Part shown: positions 11,649 to 21,317 of the stretch, piece after piece
Layout of the letters: every line of letters begins with the position of its first letter
Position numbering within the stretch: the stretch's first letter is position 1
Origin: Nymphaea colorata
Taxonomy: Eukaryota; Streptophyta; Magnoliopsida; Nymphaeales; Nymphaeaceae
Direction: 5' to 3'
Length of the DNA: 34,704 bases
Assembly (NCBI RefSeq): GCF_008831285.2
Contig: NW_022205110.1
Span: forward strand, 1 to 34,704
Made by a program: the position numbers and the translations under genes
Notes under the pieces: model-generated
Told to the model about the DNA's origin: nothing
What the model saw: the letters and a program-made list of their open reading frames with translations, nothing else
Database searches by the model: none

Positions 11649-13199
11649 ATGGATCAATTCGGAGAGGACACAGTGGCGATATCTCGCGTGGCATAGGTCG
11701 ACGAAAAGTAGCTGCGAGAGTAAGTTGCACAGGGAGAAGGGAGGTAGGGATAGTAGCGTCGTCCAGCGCCAGCCAATTTCGCAAAACTTAGTTACCAAAG
11801 ACTTTTCTACCAATCTCACAACCGCATAGTCGATAATAAGAAAGTGGAGGGCAACCATATGGCAGTGATGAGGCTGGCTACTGATGACCAGCACTCCTCC
11901 CTACAGTCTTTCTACTCCAGCAAGGAAATACATGAGAAGGGCATTCGCAAATTCAAGGCGCTATACTACTCAGAGTAAGGAGACCCTGTGAAGCGCAGAA
12001 GAAGAGGCTACTCCATAGATTCGTAAGCAACAGGCGCATATTATCTGAACAATTGGCTAAGCCATTAAGATTTTTTCTGCTAAAAACCCCCACCAGAGTA
12101 AAGGACAGCAACTTTGGTCTATGATTTGCTGACCCTACGTTGGGGAAAGGCCTTGGAAGCACTGGCTGCCCTGCCACGGGCGCCTCATTCAGCAGCACTA
12201 TAGTACATTCTTAATGGATTTAAATCTGTATCGAATTTGTTGGCAGAGGAGGAAAGGCAACTGGCGGACCATTTCCTCAACAGAAGCACTCACGAGATCA
12301 TGGCCATGAAGTTCTCTTCAGACAGTGTAGGCGGAGGGTATGCCAACTTTGTCAACGTCTTTGAAGAGGATGCAAGAAACAGATTCCACTAGATACGCAG
12401 CATCCCTCGTAAGGTGGACATTCTGAAGGTAAATTTGGAATATTTGGTCAAATTCGCAGGGACTTACAGGCCGACAGTCCAAGATGGGTATTTGCAACTG
12501 GCATTCAAATTACTGGCCAACTCTATTGACCAGGAAAGTGGAGGAGTGCCGCCTTAGCAGGATTACCTACGACTTTTGCTGAAATTGGATATACGATTGC
12601 CTGATAGATTGAACTTTGCCACTAAGTTGTTGGGAGAAAGGAGAAGAAGGGAGTTTTGCGCTGAGCTATAAGAACGCCTTAGCGCATTTCCAAGATTGGA
12701 CAACATCCTCTTTTACACATCTCCACCTCTTTCCAAGACCAAATAGGAGCGCATTGAGCTTATCTGTCGTGCATATCTGGACTAGCATCTCGACCTTTAA
12801 ACAGTAGCTGGACTGGCCAATGAGTTCCCCTTCCTACGCAAATATTACCTCCAGTTCAAACAGGCCCTTGAACTGTCAGGAGAGCATGGAGAATTGGACC
12901 GTTTTGAGAATTACAAGTGGACTAACGACAAGGAAGTGCTAAAAGAAGAGGAAAGACGACCGAAGAAGGCTCTAAGCTTCTTCTAATGCATAAACGTGGC
13001 ATAATAGCGGGTGGGAGACTGGAAGACAGGCAGTTAGACTGCCAGCGTTTGCTAAATATGCTGCAAGAAGATGCTAAAGGGCGATACCTTGGTATAATGT
13101 GGAAAATGCCGGCACGGCGGCCACGTCAACCATCTCGTCAAATGGTTCTAGTAATACTAGAATTGCCCGCACATAGGCTGTCCCTGCCTTTGCAACTGA
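11649..13199 (+). CDS. GATOR2/SEA-complex-like protein with Mios/WDR59-type C-terminal zinc domain
   Basis: Frame of 516 residues from ATG 11649 to TGA 13197-13199, with many UAR codons. The last 70 residues contain CEIC, then CGKCRHGGHVNHLVKWF, then CPHIGCPCLC. This Cys/His order closely matches the C-terminal RING/zinc-ribbon domain of the GATOR2 (SEA) subunits Mios and WDR59, which act at the lysosome or vacuole in amino-acid signalling to TORC1. The central part (about 180-430) looks all-helical and fits the alpha-solenoid that precedes this domain in those proteins. The N-terminal WD40 propeller of Mios/WDR59 is absent: the upstream gene ends only 190 bp earlier and I see no propeller repeats. 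It could be a divergent or shortened subunit, or another protein that shares the zinc module. Confidence 0.68.
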
Positions 13200-13256
13200 T
13201 ATCAATCCTTCAATATATTCCATCCCCCACATTTATGCGAAGATGATATGTTATGA

Positions 13257-14713
13257 TCAGCTGGAGTCTGCGTCGTCCAGTTGCTCCTTGGCGCGGTAAT
13301 AGTTGGCAACTTTTTCCAGGCGTGCAGTGAGCTGTTATACGTTTTTGCTGGCTCTGTATGCTTCGAAGGCGGCTTGGACGTGCTTGTTCTCCTCCAGGGC
13401 CAACTTGCGCAGAAGTTCGTAGCTGTTCTGCTTGGCGTATTTGATCAGCAGGCGCATGCTGTGCTCCACCCGCTCCCTCTCCCGTCCCTACTCGCCTGCA
13501 GACCCCTTCTTCCTCCTCAGCCTGCCCGCCAACTAGATCTGGTCCACTCGGTCTTCGAAGTACTCGCGGAAGAGCTTGAAGGTCTCCGCATCCTCCTGCA
13601 GGACTAAGGACTTGAACTTGCCTGCTTCTTTTTCGCTGATGAGTCCCTTGAGCTCTATCTCGAGGATGAGGTTGATAGCTCTTTCCTGCTCCAGAGTCAA
13701 TGGGTAAGATGTGCTGATCTTTTCGACGACGTTGTTGTACTTCCTGACGATGATGGGGATTTCGTATCTTTTGGCTCTGTTTCCGCTCCTGCCCCGCTCC
13801 CTCCGCTCCTACTTGCTGGCGCCTCGGCTTTCGCTTCCCACGCGCTCGCGAGTCCCCATCTGGTACTTCCTCACGAAGTCCTGGGGGTTTTAGAGCAGCT
13901 GGGACTTCAGTTTGTAGAACTACAGCTATGACAACTCGCCCTCCTACAGCAGTCTTCCAAACTTCTCAACTAATTCTTGCTTGATTTCCTCATCAACAAG
14001 CACATCTTCTCCCTCTCCTTCCCCCTCCTCCTGCTGGACCAGCTGTCCTTCTCCCACCTTTTCCCTCTTCTTGAACTCTCCACTGCGTCGACTATCATCA
14101 ACCGGTACTTCACTGGCCATTCCCTGGATGAACACATTGATTTCGGGATTGGGATGGCGCCAGTCCGCCACGTAGAACTCGCACACCTTCCCACTGCCAC
14201 TGTACACGATCAGTGAGTTTTTCACATCGTTGGGGTAGAGGTAATACGCGTAGGCTGTCTACTAGGGGCGATCCTTTGTGCAGCATGCCACCACAGTCAC
14301 TCCATCATCCGCCAGGCAAAACTATTAGAAAAGCTACAGGTCAGAAATGGTCCCAAGGCAACGTGAGGGAAACGCTGTCAGCAGAGCCAACGATGGCTAG
14401 GTTTCCTGTTCTGCTTTGGCTTGTCGCTGGTAGTACTCTGAGGCTAAATGTCTCAAAAATTACCGAAGGACATGCTGTCCTGGTTGACATCTTTGGCGGT
14501 GACGAGGGCAAAGGTTTCCTTGGGGGCGGCTGCGAGTGTCTTATCGAATTCTGCAAGTTCGAAGAAGCAGCCTGATTTGTTGGTGACTCCGACGACTCGT
14601 TAGTTGATGCCGAAGCACTGTGCGATCAATCTTTGGAGCTCTGCGGTTTGGAGGGATTTTGCGACTGTGATTTTCTTGTTCTGGCCCTTGAATTTGAGCT
14701 GGATTTGATACAT
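13257..14713 (-). CDS. Protein of unknown function, possible ubiquitin-like N-terminus and coiled-coil C-terminus
   Basis: Start ATG 14713-14711, stop TGA 13259-13257. One 20-nt intron at 14463-14444 (GTAAT...TTTAG) must be removed. If retained, an in-frame TGA within it would end the protein. The product is 478 residues. Residues 1-75 (MYQIQLKFKGQNKKITVA...) alternate hydrophobic and polar residues as in a ubiquitin-like or PB1-like beta-grasp fold; this is a weak impression. The middle has an acidic low-complexity stretch. The last 200 residues are Glu/Lys/Arg-rich helices, probably coiled coil. I do not recognise the family. It is convergent with the upstream gene, with only 57 bp between the two stops. 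Confidence 0.7.
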
Positions 14714-14833
14714 ATCAATAATAAACCGCAACGAGCGTATAGCCATCTATCTACATTCAACCGAAATAACAAACACAGTGGCACCCCACACAAAGACATG
14801 CCTTTGCAATATTCGATGTAAAACTTTAATAAA

Positions 14834-15769
14834 TCATATCTCTACCATTCTTTTCTCTTTCTTAGCGGTGTTCCTGGCTGCTGGTCTCTCCTCATCCTCG
14901 TCGGGTTTCTCCAGGTGGACGTTTTTGCAGTCCTAGCATTTGCAGTTGTCCCCGCAGCTCAATCCTGCCTGGTAGCATTCGCAATACTTCTTGAGGCAGC
15001 CTGATTTTTTGCAGTTGCAGCCCTTCACATGGCGGTGGTCTTCTATTTTGAGGCCGAAGGGGTCTGGGTTGCGGTCGAGCAGGGCCATGACTGCATTGTT
15101 GCGCTCCTCCACGTACTCCTCGGTGTTGTGGCAGCCCACGCAGTTGCAGCCGTCGCAGGTGAGGTTCAGTCGGAAGCAGTCGCAGTAGAGCTTGAGGCAC
15201 TTGGACTTCCGGCAGTTGCACTGGACGCGCTTTCCTGGCGTACCCTCGCGCACCACTCCGCTCCGCGTCTTTGAAGGCTTGCGCTCACGCTCCTACTCCT
15301 TCTGCCAGCGGTCGTCCTCCGGATTATGGTCCTCGGAGGGATCGGAGTTTTCCTGGGAATTTGGAGAGTTTCTTGAAGGAGTTGGCTATTCGTCAGACTC
15401 AGAGCTGTCCTAATAGCTATTGCTATTGGGATCATCTTCTCCTTCTGACTAAAAGATGATGCGTCCGGCGATGGCATAATCCTGTGCGTCCTGTTCTCCT
15501 TCCACCATGAATCTGGACTGTTCTTTGGGCAGGGGGGTCTTAATTTCTGTCATTTCTGGGAAGGCGGTGAAAAAGGGGTCGGGGATGTGGTTCTCAAATT
15601 TTGGCGGGGTCGGCAACGGCGAGAGGATGTTGTAAATCGGAGGCGGAGGGTCTGTATGAAGGCGCTTGTGGGAAGTTTTTGGGGGCAGGAGTGTGTCTAC
15701 GTGGGAGAGTACCGTCTCGGCCGGAAGGGGAAGATGGCTGCCCTTGGAAACCGTGTTCTTACTGCTCAT
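14834..15769 (-). CDS. CXC/CRC-domain protein (LIN54/tesmin/TSO1 family)
   Basis: 311 residues from ATG 15769-15767 to TGA 14836-14834, no intron. Two cysteine-rich CXC repeats lie in the C-terminal half: one near 183-214 (CNCRKSKCLKLYCDCF...) and one near 250-282 (CNCKKSGCLKKYCECY...). They are joined by the conserved RNPDPFGLK linker. This tandem arrangement defines the LIN54/tesmin/TSO1 family, which binds CHR-type DNA elements and controls cell-cycle or developmental genes. The last knuckle reads CKC-UAG-DC; with Glu it becomes CKCEDCKN, which fits the family. The N-terminal half is Pro/Ser/Glu-rich and disordered. An upstream TTG would extend the frame, but the ATG is preferred. Confidence 0.88.
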
Positions 15770-15802
15770 ATAACCTTTATTAGTGGTGTTTAAATTCAAA
15801 TT

Positions 15803-16111
15803 ATGATATCAGCACGACAGAAACCTCCAAACCAGACCAGCGCCACCACCGAATCCGCCCAGAGTACGCCACCAGCTGCATGAGGGGAAAAAGAAACGGA
15901 AAAGAAGATAGAAGATATAAATGGTGAAGGAATTTAAAAGGTAGGATAACCATGCATGGAGAAATGGAAATGGATGGAAATCAATGATCCCAACGGATAT
16001 GGCACTCTCAGGCTGCCTCGTCCTCTTATGGGGAGTCGTTTGGGTGAAGACGCGCCAAAGTGGTCAAATGATCATCCAAAATCCATGATTAATTAATATA
16101 AATATATGTGA
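15803..16111 (+). CDS. Possible small gene with an in-frame UGA or an atypical intron
   Basis: From ATG 15803 the frame codes for about 26 Gln/Ser/Thr/Pro-rich residues and then meets TGA 15881-15883. The same frame continues beyond it with gene-like sequence (EKWKWMEINDPNGYGTLRLP) to TGA 16109-16111. Removing 15864-15884 (GTACG...ATGAG, 21 nt) would take out the TGA and keep the frame. That would be one base longer than the other introns and ends in GAG. The alternative frame after the TGA codes for a hydrophobic segment (MALSGCLVLLWGVVWVKT). The start is only 33 bp from the divergent CXC gene. It is real coding sequence or a misread spacer; I cannot decide. Confidence 0.35.
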
Positions 16112-16137
16112 TCTAGTAGACTATGAAGGATAAAGGG

Positions 16138-17604
16138 TCAATAGTACACTCCCGCCAACAGCAAGGCCCCTCCACTCACGAAGCCAAAAATGTAGATGGC
16201 TGAGTCCGCCAATCCGAATATTGTTAGGAGGGCAGGAAGCACCAAGTACGTCACAGTCTAGATAGATCCTTCGGTACCTCGCAATAAAAGAACAACTTGT
16301 GATAGCCTATGTGGGCGCCCTTGCTGCGTTCCCTGCGTCGGTCGATGCGTTCGGTGAGGTGGTTGACGAGGATGTAGTGGAAGCCGAAGAGGAGGATGGG
16401 GGTGACCATGTAGTGCCACTCCATGTTGCGGGATGCAGTGAAGACCACCAGGATTAGCAATCCGTACCCGATGAGGAAGGGACGGATGAGGCGAGAGAGG
16501 AAGTTGTCGTCAAAGGCGCCCTCTTTGAGCTTGCACCCGATGTAGGTATTGGCTACTATAAATTGCAGAAAAGATGCATTGAGGAAGAACGCTGCACTGA
16601 TGAGCAAGGTATTGTTGAATTGCTGTTCCTGGTCCTCCTTTTCCCGTCTGAAGCCCTCCATCACCCACAGCGAAAAGTAGGAAATGTTCACGAAGTACGA
16701 AAAACTGATCAAGCAGAAAATGATATTCAGTTTATCTCCATCCTCCTCGCCAACCGCATTCACCACCTACGAGCCAATCTCTCCGCTCTCCTCCTAGTGC
16801 TGGCTCAAGGCGCCGTAACTTTGGTGGCGATGGCGGAAAATGTACAGCAAAGGAATTGATAGGGTAAATAGCACGCATATTATACTCAATGCACTGAAAA
16901 TACCAAGACCAGTCTATGTGGATTGAGGAGTACATTGATGTCTGAAGGATCGTATACAGTAGCCAAGTAAAAGACCAAGAAGTAAGAGGCCATCATGAAG
17001 ATGTTTCGGTACTTACAGTAACCCTATGTCGTCATATCAATACTCCACTATGCAAAATCGGCTACAGCGTATCTCTTTCCTGAACCAACAGTGCCTAATG
17101 TTGCTCTTCTTCCTCCACTTCGACAACCAGCTGGATCATCTATGGCATACTTCCATGCATCTGCAGGCGAGGTCAAATAATAAATATCCGAAGTCGAGGT
17201 TGACGACCCTGCTAAAGTAATTCCACCTTAATCTCGGCGAGTAGTTCATGAAGAGGTAGGAGAGGGCTACTGCCAGGAAGCACCCCAAGAACCACCAAAA
17301 GCGACGATTGATCACCATGCCTGAATTACAATAGCGGTACGCTTTTGCTCAGGAGATACTCCCCACCGTGGCTGGACGTATCTGCGCAGGGGGACTCGAA
17401 AAGCTTCGAAGAGGAGGGGAGAGACGCCCCAGATGAGGAGGTCGAGGAAGACATAGCCTTCGAGATTGGCGAAGAGGGGTCCTGCGAAGATGTGGAACAT
17501 TGCGTAGTCTGCCTAGGAGAAGCGTTACTAAACTCTATGGCTGCAGCCATGTAGCAGGAGTTGGCTATTTTGAGCTAATCGAACACCCAGTTGGCCAGCC
17601 CCAT
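16138..17604 (-). CDS. Multi-pass membrane protein of unknown function, six 20-nt introns
   Basis: Start ATG 17604-17602, stop TGA 16140-16138. Six introns, each exactly 20 nt, restore one frame of 448 residues: 17528-17509, 17340-17321, 17150-17131, 17043-17024, 16933-16914 and 16277-16258. All start GTA and end in AG (CAG or TAG). Without splicing the frame breaks six times, and each break is repaired by exactly one such segment. About ten hydrophobic helices are visible, for example FMMASYFLVFYLATVY, LSIICVLFTLSIPLLYIF and LLTIFGLADSAIYIFGFV. An acidic loop lies in the middle. I do not recognise the family; transporter or channel-like roles are possible. The N-terminal Met was chosen as the first ATG in frame with the first membrane segment. 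Confidence 0.72.
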
Positions 17605-17791
17605 TGCACGATTATAATGCGACAAATGGAGCAACACAGCAAACCATACCCCAATAACATACCCAAACTCACACACTCGCATCCCACAATTATTATCCCA
17701 CCGTAAAACCATCATAGTCATATACCTGCCATCCCACACAGCATCCCCCATCGTTTATATCTTATTTTATCTATCTTACTTATCCGTTAAT

Positions 17792-18835
17792 ATGAGTGAC
17801 TCCAATCCCATCCAAGAGTAAGTCTCACGCATCCTTCACTCCTAGGCGCCTACCCAACTGGTCTCCCAGCTGAAGTACCTCAACTCCTACGAGGCGAGAG
17901 TGGAGCAGGAGCTGAGGAACAAGTCTGAGCAGATCGCCAAGCTGCAGAATTACCTGAAGGACGAAATTGCCAACATCCAGGCCATAGTGACTGAGAATAA
18001 CTCCCTCAAGAAGGAGAACTAACTGCTGAGGAACGCTCTTAATGCCAGGACCCACCAGCAGGAGGAAACCGCCAAGGAAGTGCAGATGCTGACGCAGCTC
18101 AACAAAGAGTCATCGTTGATCATCCGCAGGCTGGAGGATAGGTTGCAGGAGTTGTAAACAGCAAACGCAGCAGCAAGTGCAGCCCCTCTTCCTCTGCTCC
18201 TTGATGGCTGCAGCCAAACGGACCCTGTGGTCAATGCAGTCCCCTCTCTGCTCGACAAGATAGCTTCTCTGGAGGAACTGGTCATGCAGCTCAAGTTCGA
18301 AAAGAACGAAATGCAGCAACGGTTCAGCCAGGACAACTGCTCCTCGGCTGGAGAGGCCCAGCAGGAAAACGAAACGTCCATTGAGGAGAGGAGAATCACC
18401 ACTGCTCTCGTTCTCGAGATGATTGCCGAAGGGGAACTCAGGGAGGTGCGCTTCAGGGGAGAGATGCTGGAAGGACTGAAGCAGGGCCGGGGAGTTTGCG
18501 AGTACCAGGAGGGCATCGTCTACGAGGGGGATTTCCACCAGGGACGCAGACACGGTCAGGGAGCCATCCTGATCGAGGGACAACTGCTCTACAGGGGATG
18601 CTGGAAGGACAACCTCATCGAGGGGCGAGGTCGCATCGCGATGCTGGAGGGGGAAATATAGAGCTACGAGGGGCATTTCGTAGAGGGAAGGCTGGAAGGG
18701 TACGGCTGCATGAAGCTGAAGTCGGGAAAGCGCATCACTGCCCTCTGGAAGGACGGGAAGATAGTGGGGAATTGCCTGGAGGTATGCAGCACCAGCAAGC
18801 GATACCGCAAGCCGGAGTTGATCGAATGCTATTGA
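17792..18835 (+). CDS. Coiled-coil protein with C-terminal MORN repeats
   Basis: A 347-residue frame from ATG 17792-17794 to TGA 18833-18835 reads through five UAR codons and has no intron. Residues about 20-185 are a Leu/Glu/Lys/Gln-rich coiled coil. From about 215 to 335 there are four to five MORN-type repeats, the clearest being YEGDFHQGRRHGQG. MORN repeats occur in proteins of ciliate and flagellate cortex, basal bodies and membranes, where they organise cytoskeleton or bind membrane surfaces. A cortical or ciliary role is inferred. It diverges from the membrane-protein gene across a 187 bp shared promoter region. Confidence 0.8.
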
Positions 18836-18873
18836 TCTTAATATCTTCAATTATTCAGATGATCCCATGCAAA

Positions 18874-19663
18874 TCAAAGTTCCGTCTGTTTTTGCTAAGG
18901 CTGAGTCTTTCCTTAAACTTTCTGTTCGACGTATTCTTAAACAGAAATATAGATTTAGTTCTCCGATGCGCTACTGATTGTAACATAGACAAAGAAGGAC
19001 TCGCTGTTTATCTCAATCGATTATTGTTTATTTTTATTAGCCCTTTTAAGCTTGCACTCTGGCCTCTTTCCCTCTTGTATTTCTTTGAGTATTGCGTTCT
19101 GGTCCACATCTTTGCTGATAAAGACACGAAATTCGCCTTCGTCCTTGTTGGATTCGCCTTTGTCCTAGTTGGGATTCGAAAAATAGAGAACCAATTTTTA
19201 AGGATTAAAGGCCTTATCCTTTTTGAACTTATAGATGAGAACTCCTCTGATGGAGGCTTAGGGGCACTGGAGAATTTGCAGGATGCTGAGGTTTAGCTCG
19301 GAATGACTGGGCACAGAGTAGAGGATTGTCCACTGGCCATTTAGGAAAATGGACGGTCGAGTGTGTGCTCCTTCATTCTGTTCAAGACCTTCACCTTAGT
19401 TACAGGGTCAGTAGGAGCAGTTTCTCACCAATAACCAAACCCACTATTTTTCAACAGTGTAAAACATATTAAGAAAGGTGTTTATTGCATTTGTCACTTT
19501 TGCAAATCCACTCTGTTCGATCTGTTCAGCAATTTTTAGTATTTTATCCCTAAATCCAGTATCTTTCTTAGCGTCACTGTTTGGGGGTTGGTTTGCTCCG
19601 AAGTCTGTGGCTTGGATCTGGGCCGTCAGCAATAGAAATGCCACTAAATAGGCTCTTAAACAT
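18874..19663 (-). pseudogene. Frame-broken paralogue of the small secreted protein at 19968-20687
   Basis: Homology to the neighbouring intact gene covers the whole length, from ATG 19663-19661 to TGA 18876-18874, including LNRMK, LCPVI, ILKEIQEG, RPECK and QIYISV/EIYISV blocks. The frame is interrupted at least four times: in the signal peptide, twice before the LNRMK block, and near 19257 in the middle. Each break is what a single missing base would give. I found no 20-nt intron that explains them. It may be a decaying duplicate, or an intact gene with sequence errors, since this is where error-like breaks begin in the window. The promoter-proximal sequence is conserved with the intact copy. 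The protein is Lys-rich at its C-terminus. Confidence 0.6.
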
Positions 19664-19682
19664 TTATTATACTTAATTCGAG
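19664..19682 (-). promoter_or_regulatory. Shared promoter-proximal motif, broken paralogue
   Basis: On the minus strand CTCGAATTAA followed by TATAATAA lies directly before the start codon. The intact paralogue has the same arrangement at 20706-20688. It resembles a TATA-like element at very short distance from the ATG, but function is inferred only from conservation. Confidence 0.35.
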
Positions 19683-19967
19683 CAAGTCCATAGAATATAT
19701 AATCAAAACAACTCTTGATTTCAGATAAATCTTTCAAAAATTAACAAAAGATGACGTAATAATGCCGACCCTACAGTCTAGAATGCCAATATGGTTGACA
19801 ACCATCAAGACGAAAAGGAAAGCAGAAAAATAGGCAGTTGAAATTTCCCAAAATCAAAATACTTTTTTTTTTTAATATTTTGATAAATTTTATCTGAAAT
19901 AAGTATTAGGGTGAATCCTCGAAGTCTTGCTTTTAATTTACTTTAATAATCGCTGCAAATCAAGGCC
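19664..19967. other. Spacer between the two small secreted paralogues
   Basis: About 300 bp, AT-rich, with a T-run at about 19863-19873. Parts (a GAAAGATTTATCTGA-like block near 19720 and a CAAAATACTTTTT block near 19855) also occur upstream of the intact paralogue. The duplication therefore included upstream flanking DNA. I see no gene here. Confidence 0.5.
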
Positions 19968-20687
19968 TCACATTCTTCTATTATTCCGAATCTTCACTCT
20001 ATCCTTGTCGTCAACGTATTCTTAAACGGAAATATAGATTTGGCTCTCCGAGATGCTACTCATGGTGGCATAGACGAGGGCTGTCTTGCTTTCCACCTCA
20101 ATCCTTTGCTGGATGTTGCCTTGAATCTCTACCATCTTGCACTCCGGTCTATTTCCCTCTTGTATTTCTTTGAGTATTGTATTCTCATCTACTTCTCGCA
20201 TGAGAAAGACGCAAAACTTGTTGTTCCTCATTCTGGGATTCTAGAAATAGACGACCAGCTGCTCGGGGACTAGGGTCTTATATCTATCATTCTGAATCTT
20301 ATATACGAGCACTCCGCCTATGGAGATGTAGGGGAAAGAGCTGGAGAATTTGCATGAGCCTTCGGTTTAGCTGAGAATAACTGGGCACAAGGATGAGCAT
20401 TACCCGCTGCCTAAATGGTAGGCTGGCCGATCAAGAGTGTGCCATTTCATTCTGTTCAGGATCTTCACCTCAGTTTGAGGGCCTGTTAGGAACGCATGGG
20501 TTTCCTTGATGCCAACATAGGCGGCTCCCACCACTCCCAACATCTTAAGTCCGTTCAGGAATTTGGACCCATGGTCGCTGAGCAGTTTGACGCTGGCATC
20601 CTTAGCGTCGATGATGCTGCTAACGATGTCCCTGGTATGGACTGGGCTTGTGAGCAAAAGGAAAGCCAAGAAAAGGATCTTTAACAT
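19968..20687 (-). CDS. Small secreted or membrane-linked protein of unknown family (intact copy)
   Basis: 239 residues from ATG 20687-20685 to TGA 19970-19968, no intron, several UAR codons. Residues 1-18 (MLKILFLAFLLLTSPVHT) are a clear signal peptide. A second short hydrophobic stretch, MLGVVGAAYVG, lies near residue 50. The rest is a globular-looking domain with Cys in SSLCPVILS and GSCKF, and a C-terminal charged tail. I do not recognise the family. A frame-broken copy lies immediately downstream on the same strand, so this is a local tandem duplication. Confidence 0.72.
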
Positions 20688-20706
20688 TTTTATAGTTTAA
20701 TTCGAG
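20688..20706 (-). promoter_or_regulatory. Shared promoter-proximal motif, intact paralogue
   Basis: On the minus strand CTCGAATTAA then TATAAAA immediately precedes the start codon, matching the element at 19682-19664 before the broken paralogue. It is likely part of a very short 5' leader or core promoter. Confidence 0.35.
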
Positions 20707-20941
20707 AAGAACGTTGGATATATATAACCTAATTGTCTCCGAATCCCTATAAATCTTCCAGAATATTACTAAGCCAAATCCAGAATAGTAGCAACCTTAA
20801 AAGGTCATTATGGTGAAATCTGGCCCAAGGAATATGGATACGAACAAAGTAGAGAGTTGAAACGCCATAAAACTCAAAGTACTTTTTTTCTTATAATTTG
20901 GGATTTTATTTGGCTATCATGCAAGTGGATAATATGAAAAA

Positions 20942-21208
20942 TCATTTCTTGGCGGGCGTAGGGGGTAGGATTTGCTCATAGGGACTATACGATATCTTTT
21001 TCGCAGTTTTAATCTTGATCATCTTGCCGGCCTCCGCCTTCTTCTCCACCTCTGGCAAATCGATCAGCGTATAGATATCCGGCAGGTAAACCCTCGAAGA
21101 ATTGCTCCTGCTCTCCTTCCTCGGACTGTTGCCCTTGCTCCTATCCATCGATCTTTCAATTTGCAGCCTCTAAAGCGGTTCCTTGGGTGGCACTGCTCCA
21201 CTACCCAT
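20942..21208 (-). CDS. Small basic protein of unknown function (88 residues)
   Basis: The frame from ATG 21208-21206 to TGA 20944-20942 includes one UAG. A second in-frame ATG at 21148 would give 68 residues. The longer start is preferred because it keeps gene-like codons (GAVPPKEPLE) upstream. The product is Ser/Lys/Pro-rich with no signal peptide or membrane helix. It contains a Tyr/Leu/Asp block (VYLPDIYTLIDLPEVEKKA) and ends in LPPTPAKK. The family was not recognised; it may be a small cytoskeletal or ribosome-associated protein. Confidence 0.55.
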
Positions 21209-21317
21209 AATTATAAATATAATCCCACCACACCCCATTACAGAGGTTCGCCCACCAATAAATCCATGAAGCAATACCATATTCCCACGCTAAGGTAAAA
21301 TGAGAGGACTCTAAAAA

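Noticed and set aside
16251-16253. TGA as the stop of the multi-pass membrane protein
   Set aside because: Splicing the 20-nt intron at 16277-16258 changes the frame so that this TGA is not read, and adds a further membrane helix ending at 16138.
18110-18850. Long open frame on the minus strand (246 residues)
   Set aside because: It is antisense to the MORN/coiled-coil gene, whose repeats are clear on the plus strand; the frame is open only because of biased codons.
18496-19296. Plus-strand frame of 266 residues overlapping the MORN gene end
   Set aside because: It begins out of frame inside the MORN repeats and runs antisense through the small secreted paralogue.
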